64,000 nt of DNA from Oxyruncus cristatus (Eukaryota; Chordata; Aves; Passeriformes; Cotingidae). Shown piece after piece: positions 37,281 to 49,400 of this stretch. The DNA is taken from assembly GCA_013399855.1 (NCBI GenBank), contig VXAY01004762.1, positions 186,001-250,000 on the forward strand, written 5' to 3'. The position numbers were made by a program, and so were the translations under genes. Under the pieces are notes generated by a model. The model was not told the DNA's origin, made no database searches, and saw nothing but the letters and a program-made list of their open reading frames with translations. The first letter of the stretch is position 1. Every line of letters begins with the position of its first letter.

Positions 37281-40200
37281 AGTTGATTTATCCTTAAACA
37301 TCCCATTACCATTTATGAGTTATACTCCCAAATCTCTCACACATCCATAATTAGAGGGAACGATGTTTACTCCACCACTGACTCCAGGCCGAAAGCACGA
37401 CTGAAGGTTGCAAAATCCTCATAGCAAGCAGCAGCCAGTCCTGCCCTCCGTGGAGAGCCAGGGCCTGCACGGCTTGGCTCAAGCACACACAGCTGCTGGC
37501 TCCTGACAGAAGTGGCTGCTGAACTTTCTCCTCCCGTCGCTCCCCAGGCACGGCTTTGTTTAAGGTCAGTGCCGGCTCTGCGCTCCCTGCTCAAGAGCTT
37601 CTCTGCTTCGTCTTCACCCCTTGCAGCTCCCACCCCATGGAAAGCACGACAGGGCGAGGTCTCACCGTAATATGAGTGGCAGAACAAAAAAAAAAAATTA
37701 TATAAATGTAAAATAATATATGTTGACATTAGGAGCAGGTGTGCTGCAAACGAGCACCCTGTGAACAGGTGAGGTGATGAGGGGAGAGATGAACAGAAAT
37801 GGGAGCTCCTGGAGCAGGGTAATACACCAGAAGGCGGGGGTCCTGCATGGGAAAAAGGGGTACAAGCCAAATCAGTGACAGGAGTGAGAGTTATTAATTT
37901 CTGGGCTCTTCAGGGAAGGTGACCTTCCTGCCAAGAGGAAATGCCAGGGATCTGTTTCCAGTGCTAGAAACACTCCCAGTGCACACCGTGGGTTTAATCG
38001 TGGTTTATGGACTCAAAGCAAGGCTGTGGCCCAGGGTTGCCTGGGAACACGCCTTTCCCAGACAACCACCAGTCTTGTTCAAGTGGTGCTGAGGCCTCAC
38101 AGACCCCCTGGGCAGAGGGCTCAGAGGTTTTATGGAGGTATCGACAGACGGTGGAACAGAGGCCAAGCCTTGAGACACATCCTTTTGTTACATTTTTTAA
38201 GAGATTTCTGGGACCTAATTTTGGCCAGGTTTGTCAGGTTTCCAGGGGTTTAGAGAAGCAGTGACTCCAGCTGATGTGCGTGAGCACCGCAGCTCCCAAG
38301 ACACCAACAGCCTTGAGTCAGACACTCGGATACTGGTACACGGAGAGGTATTTAGGAATACATCAGAAATGGTAGATTTTAGCCTCTTATACCTTTGCTC
38401 AGCACAAGTCAGTAGCAGATATAGAAGTCTCCACTGTCAGATCTGAGTTTTAATCCTTTTAAATGTATTTTTGAATCCCCTTTCCAAAGTCTGAGCCGTC
38501 CTGAGTTAGGCCTGGTACCTCTGTGAAACCAGGGAAAATGATTTCCAAAGTCACTCAGGACATCAACAGCAAAGAGAGGCACTGGCCACCAAGCTCCTGG
38601 GGTCACTGGTGAGTAACATTACCACCTGCTGACCTTGCTGGTTTCTAAAGCTGAAACTTTTTGCTCTTTTCCATGCTAATCACTATAAAGAAAGCTTCTC
38701 CCACGGAAATCACCTGCTGTTGGGTCAGAGCTGTCCTCCTTCACAGAGCTCTGCCAACATCTTAGTCCTCACCTGAGGGACACAGCTCTTGTTTTTGTCC
38801 CCAGGCATCCTCCAAAATGCCACCTACTGTGCTCAGCTGTCTTGTGTCTTGTGAATGTGAGAAAACAGTTAATGAAATGCAAACCAACATTATCAGGAGC
38901 ATTTTGGATCCGGTCTCAGTCAGGTCTCCAGATGCAGCATTTGTCGCAGCGGGACTGTTACTTCTCCAAAACCTAAGAATATAAAACATGGCATGATTTA
39001 TGGGTACCACAATACTACAAACCCGAATTTGTTGTGTCAATGCAAAATCATGCCTCACACATGCCCACATAACCACAGACTGCAGCCCACTTACCACCAA
39101 AAAGGGGAGGGACAGATCCACGACAGGCTCAGAAAACACTCCAGTGACTCAGACAACTGACATGACACCATTTGTTTGCCTGCTATAGAGGTATAAATAT
39201 CATCCACTCCTGAAATATTTAAGAAAAGTCTGCAAGTTCACACTAGGTGCTCACCCTGCTCCCTGCAGACGTGGGGGACCTCATTCGCTCCCTGTGCCAA
39301 CACCCAAGTGCCACCACAGCAACTCCACATTCATTTTCTTCTCCCTGCTTATCTTCTCCCGGCTTTGGAGTGCATTCTTCCTTATCTTGGAGACAAATGG
39401 CCTCCGCGGAGAGCTCTAAACAGCAGAGCAATTTATCTGTTTGACATGTGTTTCCCTGTTTGTTTTCTCCAGCCTTGAGCCATCGGCTCGGGCTGTGACA
39501 ACACTCAGCTGTGGCAGTGGCAGAGGGTTACCCGGCCCCTTCACTCAGTGCTGTGAATCAATTCCTTTGCCATATTTATCATTTATTGCAGTAAATCAAG
39601 TCTAATCGATGCTTTCTCCTTAAAACGTAGAGCAAAGCCTTAACAGGCTTTTCAGAAAACTGTTTGGAATTAAGGAAAGCCAGGGGGGCAGGGGGGGTGG
39701 TGTGGAATTATTTAATCACAGGTTAGTCAGGGTTGTTTGTCAACTCAGCACTGATTTTCAGTTTGGGGAAAGAAGGTGGCAATGTCCTGTGGGTCACACT
39801 GTCGCCCTCAGGAAAAAGGAGAAAAGAGCAAACCCCTCTTCTGCTTAATCTCCTGATTGTTTCCATATTCCACTTGTTGCTTTGAACACCTTATTCTCAA
39901 AGCACCGTGTGAACAAGCAGCTCCCTCACACAATGCATCCCCCTCCTTTTTCAGCCAGCTCCTGGATGCAAGGGCCTCCCTCCCTCCCCGCACGCTTCAT
40001 GTTGCCCTCTCAGCGCAGCCAAGGCCTGAGAGCATCGGATTTGTCTCCCTTTCCATTTACCAGGGCTCAGGGCAGCAGCACTGGCACTTGTGCCACCAAG
40101 AGCACACACAGCTCCCTCTCCTGCTCTCTTTGGCAGGAGCAGCGCTCCAGGATGGGGAACAGACCCCTGCCAGGGCCTCAGGCAGGAATTCAGGCTGCTG

Positions 40201-42244
40201 CCAATCACTTGCCCAGCTTCCCCTGAGGACAGCTCAGCTCTGGGAGGACATGGCATTGGGACCTTGCCTTCGCTTGGCTCTGGATAAGAAGGGAGGTCGG
40301 TGCTGTCCCAGAGAGGTCCATGGACAAGTGTCAGGATGTTCCCTGGAGCCATCTCCCCACAGACACCTTCACTGGCCCCAGGGGAGCTCTGCAGCCCTGC
40401 CACGCACACAGCCAGCACAGAACAGCCTACCTGCCCCAATCACTGATACAAGCTTCACTGATTAACGATAATAAACAAATTAGACTTCCAACCCAGCTCT
40501 GTTTAATCTCTGCCCCAGAGCACTCCAGACACCTCAGACAAGCCGCTTTCCCCTCCTCCAGCAAAATGCCCCAGCATTCTCCCCTCAGGCTCAGTTCATA
40601 TTCAAACATATTTCCAGGACAGACACTGCAGTTCTGTTCCTTTTGGGATAATTATGATGATGAGCAACAAATGCCTTAAAACCAAGTACTAGCTGTGCTG
40701 CAAATCAGCCTGGGTGCATAGGGTGGGGAGGGGCACTAGAGGCTGAGAGAATTTCAAAGCCAACAGAACAGACTACACATGTATTGGGTTCCTCAGACAG
40801 CAGCTGATTTTCAGCCTGGAAGATTTGCAAAACAATTCCTCTGGATTCATCCAAATAGGTCCTCTCCATAAATCTGACCCCTTACCAGAATTTGCTCATT
40901 TCTTGCAGAACCCACAGGAGCTTATGGGATTGAAAGGTCAGGGCGTAGCAGTGGGATTGGGGTTGGGTTTTTTTTGGTTTTCCCAAGTGTTGTTGGTTCA
41001 CAGCTTCAGTAAGCCTTAATTCTGGCTAAACAACATTAGAGCTCCACTTTTCTTTTGTAAGTGTCTCTGTGCATTCTTTTTGGAGAAGCAGGGCTTCTTT
41101 TTCACACAGACACTGCTCGTCCTCAGCACTCCAGTTGTGCTGGATAATGCAGAAATCGCCCAATACGGAAAAACTTCCCACCTCCTCACTACAGAGGTCA
41201 CATAAAATCACCATCAATCAATGTACAACAATCAAAATCCGTTATCATGACCAGAAAACAGTTTTGCAATAAGGCACAGAGTTTCTCCAGCCCTTGTTCA
41301 GCTGCAGGAAGTTCCAGAGTCCACACCTGTAATTTGGGGAAAGCAGGAGGACCTTTACTTTTTTTTTTCCTCCTCTCTCAGACAGCAGCAGCTCCAGCAT
41401 AGATTTTATTGCTGGCAGTTAGAAGAGTAAATGCTCCCTGACACACAGGATGGGAAAGGTTTCTCCCCCAGGGAACAGAACACAGAGACTGATTAAGCGA
41501 CCAGCAGGTATTTAAGAACATAAAAAATAGTGGCAGATCAGGGCTGCAGCTCTCACTGAACAGGAGCCAGCACAGGAACAGAGCTCACCTGCTGATTTCC
41601 AGCAGGGAACAGCACTGGTGAAGAATAAATCCTTAAGCTTGGGATTTTTACACACCTTTTAATAGCAAGAAGGTTGAATAATAATCACAACTTGCTCCTT
41701 CAGAAGTGTGACTCGGGGGGCTCCTGTTGGGTTTGTGCTCCTGCTGAAACCAAACCTAGTGGTCCATGTTCCACTCTCCTTCCCTCCCGAATCCTTCTGT
41801 AGACATTAAATAGAAGCTGATAATTTGCAGGAGCCATCTGATTCCAAGAAGAGAAATTAGTTAACAAAATATATCAACTGACTGTATTGTTTTAACATTA
41901 TAAGGACAAACAGGAACAGGTAAGTTGGCCAAAGCTACGTGCCAGACTAGCAGAGTCAGGACCAGAGAGCCCAGGTTTGCTCTCAGTCCTGTGCTCATGG
42001 CCCACGTACCACGTTGTTCCTTCGTTCTGGTTCACACGACTGGGGGGGGTAGTAGGAGCACATGCAGAAATTACTGGGATTTCTGTTCTTTAAAGAGCAA
42101 CAGAAGTGTCCACAGGAGTGCCCAACATTTCAGATACAACAAAAAAGAATAAATAGATGACAAAACTGCTGAAATAACTTCTGTAAGAACTGCAGAAATA
42201 CAAGTTTCTGTCTCTCAGACACATAAGATGACCATTTTATCTTG
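37281..42244. other. Intergenic, downstream flank of the minus-strand gene
   Basis: Ordinary sequence with one candidate element at 39.54-39.68 kb. No CR1 and no exon were recognised. It is downstream of the gene's poly(A) signal. Confidence 0.45.
39540..39680. promoter_or_regulatory. Candidate conserved non-coding element
   Basis: GCCATATTTATCATTTATTG, TAAATCAAGTCTAATCGATG and TTCAGAAAACTGTTTGGAAT in 140 bases without repeats. Confidence 0.35.
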
Positions 42245-42757
42245 TACTGATGGCAAAGACATTGCCTTTATTTTGCACAAAAATTAAAAAATATATATTT
42301 TAAAATAATTTGCAATCAACTATTTAGGCTTTCAGACTTGTAACCATTATTTTTGAAGTGGTTAGCTATAAAGCATTTTAAAAGTGAGAAAGAATAGTTC
42401 AATGTCAAACAAGTTTATAGAAACATGATCTTTTTCAAGGAAATCTCAACAGCTAAAGATAACTAAAATCATGCTACAACTCAGGACATCATTCTACCAC
42501 TGAATAAGCTTAATGACAAGGGCTTCTGGAAGTTTACTGAAATGACACATTCCCACATCAAGTCTCAGACTGTTGAATCAGAGGAGAAAAATAAAAATTA
42601 ACTATAAGGGTATCTATCGCACAGTCATACAAGTTCTTTTCAAAGCAGTCTTGTCCTCCAGCAGAAAGCAAAAACATCTTTCTGCAGCTCAGGACAGCCT
42701 TGGGACATCTCATCACAGCAACGAGCTGTGGGTCGCACCGTGTTCTTACACGGCCCT
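42245..42757 (-). other. Probable 3' UTR of the minus-strand gene
   Basis: About 500 bases from the TAA stop to the first good polyadenylation signal downstream. The stretch is AT-rich with no CR1 and no splice-like exon continuation. Cleavage would fall near 42,240-42,255, judged only from signal position. A longer alternative UTR cannot be excluded. Confidence 0.5.
42267..42272 (-). promoter_or_regulatory. Candidate AATAAA polyadenylation signal
   Basis: TTTATT on the plus strand reads AATAAA on the minus strand, about 490 bases after the stop codon of X11. It is the first canonical hexamer I see downstream of the stop. Confidence 0.5.
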
Positions 42758-43406
42758 TTAGTCTTCATCTTCATTTGTGCTGCAGAGAAAAAGCAGCGGG
42801 CTTGGCTTTGAAGACACCTCCAAGAAACTTCCCCTCCCAGCAGTACCTCCTGAAAACCTGTCAGGTTCGGGTACAGGGTTTCCTTCTTGTTCCTGTGAAA
42901 CGCAGCTTGCAGTAGCCAATCCTTCCGGCTGCTCTGAAAGCCTCATTGCAGAGTGCATTTGCATTTCTAATTCCTCTATCAGTTTCCCGGGAAGAGACGC
43001 GGATTGCAAAGAAACCTTTGCTGTTTCCTCACTAACCCCCAGCGCCGAGGTGTCTGTGCCCTGCCTCAGTCCATTACAGTCAATAAGTGGAGCTGTCCTC
43101 TCCTCCTCAAGTGTGCCTTGGAAGGAATTTATTTCCCCATCTTCACTGGTCGAGGACTCTCGCTCATCTGAATCAGAGGCTTCTGTCTCAGATGATGAAG
43201 TGCTGCTTGATTCTTCAGAGTCACTCGTCTCCGACTCCGAGGAAAGCAGCTGTTGCTTGGAAACTGTGCCAGCAGCTTTTAACGCGTTCTCTTCCTCCTG
43301 TACCAGCACTGCTGCTGCTTCCAGCTCCTCCAGTTCCAACCCCATGTGGGACTTGGTGAGTGTGGTTTTCTGCAAGGACTCAGAGAGTGCAGCCAACTTT
43401 TTTGAC
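42758..43406 (-). CDS. Terminal coding exon X11, acidic serine-rich C-terminus, with stop codon
   Basis: The acceptor TTTGTTAAAG precedes 1 nt, 215 codons and a TAA stop. The exon begins [15 protein letters not shown] Glu-rich predicted helix follows ([19 protein letters not shown], about residues 22-40 of the exon). Then comes a tract of Ser/Glu/Asp (about residues 55-93) with repeated S-D-S-E/D and T-S-E-D-G-E patterns that match casein kinase 2 type sites. The remainder is low-complexity polar sequence, and the protein ends in STNEDED. It is the longest good frame in this part of the window, and its composition argues for a disordered, phosphorylatable tail. The opposite strand is also open across the same interval, which I attribute to the serine/glutamate-rich codons. 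Confidence 0.83.
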
Positions 43407-46400
43407 CTTTAACAAAGAACAAGATGTATTACTGAACTTTACAAACAGAACTTTCCCGTTCGGTAACGAGAACACAGATCCTAAAACATTTCTACTATTT
43501 GCTTGGTGTGCAAAACAACATCTTCGGTCCTGATGGCAAAAGCAGATACTACAGGAGGGGGAAAAAAGAAGAAGTACTCATAACTACGATTATTTGGGGT
43601 AACTTTGCCCAGAAGGTCAGACAGTATCCCACAGAAAGTCTTTGTGATACTTTCAGAAAAGATGTGGCTGCTTTGGTGCTCCAGCAGTGCACAGTGAGGG
43701 AGAGCACAGTGCAGAACAAACCTTCCCAGGATTGCTGCCTTTAGCAGCACATGTGGCTGGCTGCATTAGGTTTATATGCAGCAAAATCATTTTGGTTTAC
43801 TGCCCTTGTAGAGCCGTCTGTTGAATGTGTATGAACCAGCAGCACATGCTGATTAGGGCCATCTCAGTGATCCATTCTCCTCTCCCACCCAGCCCGGTGC
43901 ACCCATTATTGCAGGAAATGCTCAGTACTCCATAGATGTGCTTTACCTTTCACTTGGAATTCAGCTGAAATATAATTCACCAGGAATAACAGGACCATTT
44001 AGATCAACACCTCTAATAAAGCAGACACACCACATCAGCTTCCAACCCTTGGGGCAGCCCCATCCATTTCCTCGAGTGTTTGGAAGTCAGCACGTGCCTT
44101 CCCAGAAAAGGGCATCACGGATTTATAAACAGAGGGCAAAAAGTAAGAGAGTGCCTTGAAATGGAGGGTGGCGAGGGCAGAGGGGAGAATGGGTATAAAA
44201 TAACAAACATACATCCTGTTTCTTGTTGTAGACTTTTGCCTCAGACTATCAATCAGCTTTTCACCACTTCCTGCAGCAGCAGGTCTGCAATAAATCCTGC
44301 AGTAACTGACTGGGTTTCATTTCCTCTGCCAAAGCTGCAAACCTGCAAGGCACAACACACTGACACTGGAGCAAGGAGCTGGGGATGTAATACATGGCTC
44401 CTGCAAGGCAGAAGTTAAACTGCTTGTTCTCTCAGTTGAATGATTTTAAAGATCTTTATATTCTATTTCCCAGGGGGCATAATTACTCAGTATAACGTAG
44501 AAGCTTCCATTTTTTTTTTTCTCCTAAAGGAATTGTATTTATAAGTGGGGGAAGGGAAATTCAGTGCAGCTTCTTACACACTTTACAGACAGTGCAACAT
44601 TTAAAGGCTGATCTTGGAACAGAACATGATAAACTTCCTTAGTTCAACCCACAGACTAGAAAACTAAGAAATAAGTTTCCCAGAAGTGAAGCAACAGAAA
44701 ACAATTTATATTTCTAGGATTTTTAAATATAAAGCTAAGAATTAAATATAACATCATCCAAGCAGTCTCGAAAGTCAGGTACCAATTTTTAAAAATCTGA
44801 TTACTTAACACTATTCTGATGTTTTCTTTTTGGTAATTTACTTCCATTTTATTTTTGTCAACATCTTGATTTTTTTCTTGAAAAGTTATGGAGGACTTGA
44901 GAAATTGCCAGCCTAATTGGGAACAAAGAAAGCATTCTCCCTGCTCCATCATTAAAAAGGAAAAGAAGCCAAGTGATACACTGAGAGGTTCATGGAGCCT
45001 TGCAGGTAGGTGGGAGCAGAACAACTGGCTTGCAGGGAAATCTGCTTCCCAAGTACATTGGAGAAAAGCTGATTTATACCCCGAGTCACCAGAGTTTATA
45101 TCCCTTTCAGAAAGCATTTGGCTTTGCTTTTGAAACAGTCTCCTTCCTCCCTTCCAGCTCTGTCTGTTTCTGTGTCCCCTTCCCCTGTGAGAGCTCTCAG
45201 TAACATGAGGGTACAGCCCCTCTTCCTGTCCTACTCCTTGACTGTCCACAGAGCTCCCAAAGCTTGAATGTGCCCTGGGACAGAGAACACTGTTTTGTCC
45301 CAGCTTTATATGTGGCTCCCTTTAATTTCATTGACAGCCACAAACAACTAACTCACAACACACCCTCTGGCACAACTTCCTCTGGTGATACACCTGCAGC
45401 TCCCACTGCCTCAGTCTCACCCACCTATTTCACTGCTGCCATTACAGAGTGAAAATCAAATTTCAAAGTCCTGTTTCTCCTCACATTTCTATCATGTCTG
45501 TCAATTTGCTTCCCAATTCTATACGTATTTTTTCGCTTTTTCCTATTTCTGCTGTTCTGATTTTCCATGCATGTTTTCCCTCCTTGATATTCTCAGTCCT
45601 TAAAATCCTCTCCTCCTCTTTCACTATTCTCTTATAATGCAGTTTATAGATATAGAAACATATCCCATAACTGCATCAAGTGTTGAGGAGGTGTATGACA
45701 TGTGCTTTTTTGGCATTAATAAATACTTCACTGGGCTCCAGATTACTTAATGCCAAATGTCAGGGAAGAAAAACACAGTGATATATTCATTTGGCTCAAC
45801 ACACATATGTTACTAAATTCAGCATGGTCCTACTGACAGATAAAAGAATGGTCTCTCTAAAGCAATAATTGGGTTTTTTAGCTCTTGGACACATCAGGTA
45901 TCTGCCCCTGCTCATTGCAGGGAGGTCAGACTGGATGGCCCTTGTAGGTCCCTTCCAACCCAAAATATTCTGTGATTCTATGAAAAAGTCTCTTTTCAGT
46001 TCCTCCGATTTCTTAGTAGGCCAAATGTTTCTTCCCAACTTTCACTCTGGTCCTCGAGTCTCTATCAGAAAAAAACATGGACAATCTGCAGAGCTCGACT
46101 CTTCAATATGAGAGACAAAGTCAAAACTGCCACCTCTTGACAAATTTAAATTTATACATAAAAGCAGAACATCCCACTCTCCAACTTTCCAATCTTCTAT
46201 TAAATGAAAAGAAAAAAAAAAAAACAGAACACTTGAAGAAGAGGTTGAGGGGTTTTTCCCCTCCCCCTGTGCAAGGGACTAAGAGAATTACAATTAGCTA
46301 TCAGTTCATCTACTTTAAGGCAATTATCTAATTTGAAGGAGAGCCGAGTTTCAGGAGTGCATTTCCCATCAGCCTGAAGAAAAGGTGGGAACATTCCCTG

Positions 46401-49400
46401 GACAAAAAAAACCCAAAGCAAACAGCCTAAAAATCAGAGCATGGAAATGCTTTCAATGGGAGACCGTGGGTCCCTGAGCTAATGATTTCCCAAGCTGGAA
46501 GATAAGCAAAAATGAGATCTCATGTATTAGAGACTTGCAGTAAACAGGTCCTGCTGTTTCCAAAATCTTTCGAGTAGTGTTCGAGAGATTAGACAGCAAA
46601 TACTTTAATTTTTCAAGTATGATTAATGGAATCCATGATTACTTTAAGACATGCTCATTCAGTATGCACATTTGTGGTAATGATATCTTATTATTATGGT
46701 AATAGTGTTCTTACATAAACATGCATAATAGGTTTTAAAGGTGCTACACATGATAATTATTAGTTATCACGATGTCAGTTGCTTAAGGAAAATGTTTAAT
46801 TACAGGTTAAACTGATCAGATGCATGTTTTGTTTAATGTATAGCTTTGAGGAACAGATAACAGAGGCATCTCGGGGCTTGTCCGTGTAGTCTGGAATTAA
46901 AATTCCAAGACAGAACTACAGTAATCCTTGCCTAAGCACCAGAGAGTTTCTTCAGGTGCTAGAAGAAGAAAAAAAACCCTTGTTCTACAGATCTTAGACT
47001 ATAAAAGAGTGAAACTGGGCTGAAAAGAACAAAGAATGAAAGGACATTTAGCAAATAAAGGGAGATGGAGAAAACAAGGAGGGGGGGAAAAAAGGGAGGA
47101 TTATGGCAACAGGAAAGGGAAATCATTACAGCTTTACAGCAAAGGCCTCCTGTGGCAGCATGAGGAGAGGTGATGGGACCGACTGCAGGGCTGAGGGGTG
47201 GGAGGAGAGCAGGACACATCTCCAGGTAAAGAAGAACACTCCTGTGAGCTCCAGGTCTGCCACAGAGGGCACTGGGATCTGAAGAATCGAGATAGCTCCG
47301 TGTTCTGGAGATAACAGCTATGAGAAACAGGTCTCACAGAAGACATACATTAGGGATTTGATGGCTTCCAAGGAAGATTTAACGTAAGCTGGAAGGAAAA
47401 ACAAAAGTCAACCTAGTCACTGAGAGTAAAAATAAATGCAGGACTTGGGTGGGGGGGGATACATCCAGCCACAGAATCCTCTTACTTTTATTTTAGCATT
47501 TGGGAAAAATTAAGTAATCATGCTTCTGTATATTAGGTCCATCAGTCAGATATCACAGTATGAAAGGAAAAGGTTTAAAGAAAGTGTTAGTGGGTCAGAC
47601 CTTTCCATCTGCCTGGTACTTGCCTTACATCCAGTTCTCTTGCTTTAGCAGTTAAAAAAAGCCCCAAACAACTCAAAGAGAACTTGAATAAATGAAAACC
47701 AGCATTCTGTTCCTCATTCTGTATGATAATGGCACTGCAGACCATCATGGCAAGGGAATTACATATCTAAAAATCTGTACCGAGTATTTGCAAACATGGC
47801 AGTAAATGCTGTTGCCCAGAGAGGCTGTGGACTCCTCATCCCTGGAAGTGTTCAGCTCCAGGCTGGATGGGGGGCTGAGCAACCTGGTCTGGTGGAAGGT
47901 GTCCCTGTCCATGGCAGGGGGTTGGAACAAGATGTCTGTAAGGTCCTTTCTAATCCAAACCATTCTGTGAGTTTATGAAATAGTCACACAGGCAGCACAG
48001 CCTCCCAAAGCCGGAATCAGTCACATTTTGCTGTGGAATGAGAAGTGACTTTCCTTGCACAGGCACAAGCTCCAGCTTGCTTTTGTTTTTGTAAACAATA
48101 GAAGGATTATTTCTACTGCCTCATCAATTTGGCTTTGCATTTCACAGATGTATACAAACATCCACTGTGCTGAGTACACAGTGTAAACAAGGTGTAAGAC
48201 ACAGCAAAATGCAACAGAATTTCTTTGTTATCTGCCCTGGCTCAGTCACAGCCAAGTGACAGCACACGGAGCTGCCACAGCAGATGGAGCTGTTCCTGCC
48301 CGAGCACAGCAGGAGAGGAACAAAGCATGGGAACCTGAGTATCACAAGCATTGACAGCAGCTTTGCTTACCAGCCTGGTGTTTGAATGTGACCTAACTGG
48401 TCCTGGAACCAAGCTGGAACCTAGCTAATCTCAGAACTAACCAAAGTCTCAGTCTACTACGTTGTTCCCATGGGGTCAGGGCCTACTCACTGTGTTACAG
48501 TGGGAATCAGTCCACCACGCCAGCACTGCTCTGACTTGGCTCCACAGGGCTGACAAGCCGTTTTAAGTGTAAAACACTTTACATTAATTGTCTTTAAGCC
48601 TCGCAGGCAAGATAAACAGGTCTCAAAGAACCAGCAGATACTTCAAGCGCAGACGTGCCTTTGGAGCGATGTAGGTTCCACCAAATATGAAAATGGGCCT
48701 GTCTCCCTGCCAAGCTCTGGTCCCCTGGTAGCCCTGCAGTTCCTTGGGATGCATTCAAATACAAACTAGCAGCGTGCTGTGCCAGTCAGCAGTGCTGACA
48801 GATACAGAAAGGGCACTTATTTAACTTATCTCCACTCAGCAGGAGCTCTGGACACACAGGATCCATATAATAGTAAAGCTGTTGCATTAGGCAAAAGGTT
48901 TTCTGCTTGCTGGATCACAAGATATTCCCAGAGCCTTAATTGTATATGGTTAACATACGAGAAGTTACCAAGTTCAAGGAGCAAGCATCAGGCTCTATTT
49001 ACAATACCAGTGTCCAGAAGGTCTGGCAAAACTCACTTAGGAAGGTTTCACAGATAAAACAGATAAGATACCAAGCAATGAAACCAAGCAAGAGTATCCC
49101 CATATTAAATGTGCTCCAAATTACATACCTGGCAGCACTGCTTACAATTTCCCACAATTATTCATTTAGCCAGAGGCACTGTAAGTATTAAGACAATCCC
49201 AGAGTTAAAATTATCTCAGACACCACCAGATATTATCCCAAAGTAGAGCCTCAGCAGTTCAGATACAGAGGACGTGCAAATTTACTATCTGGAAGAGATT
49301 GAAATGTCAGTTAAACTACAAGGAATAATGGAATTTCCTGCCTTGCCACCAGGCTGGTTGAGGACAGGCTGCAATAGGACATAACTGATGTTTCTGCACG

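Larger units (their letters stand above)
43407..48370 (-). other. Last intron of the minus-strand gene (about 5 kb)
   Basis: No additional exon with good signals on both sides. It holds two CR1 fragments (45,912-45,983 and 47,811-47,979) and A/G-rich low-complexity patches near 47.0-47.1 kb. It also holds a repeat-free AT-rich block at 46,560-46,860 that resembles a conserved non-coding element. An additional small exon could be hidden here, because X10 is weak. Confidence 0.5.

Noticed and set aside
42777..43412. A 211-codon frame on the plus strand opposite exon X11
   Set aside because: It mirrors the serine/glutamate codons of the minus-strand exon. The minus strand has the acceptor, phase continuity and stop followed by a poly(A) signal.
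43947..43964. Possible 18-nt minus-strand microexon with donor AAG|GTAAAG
   Set aside because: Its phase does not fit between X10 and X11, and the peptide is too short to judge.
47640..47665. GTAAGG donor-like site on the minus strand
   Set aside because: Upstream sequence gives only a roughly 14-nt exon with a weak acceptor and no fitting phase.
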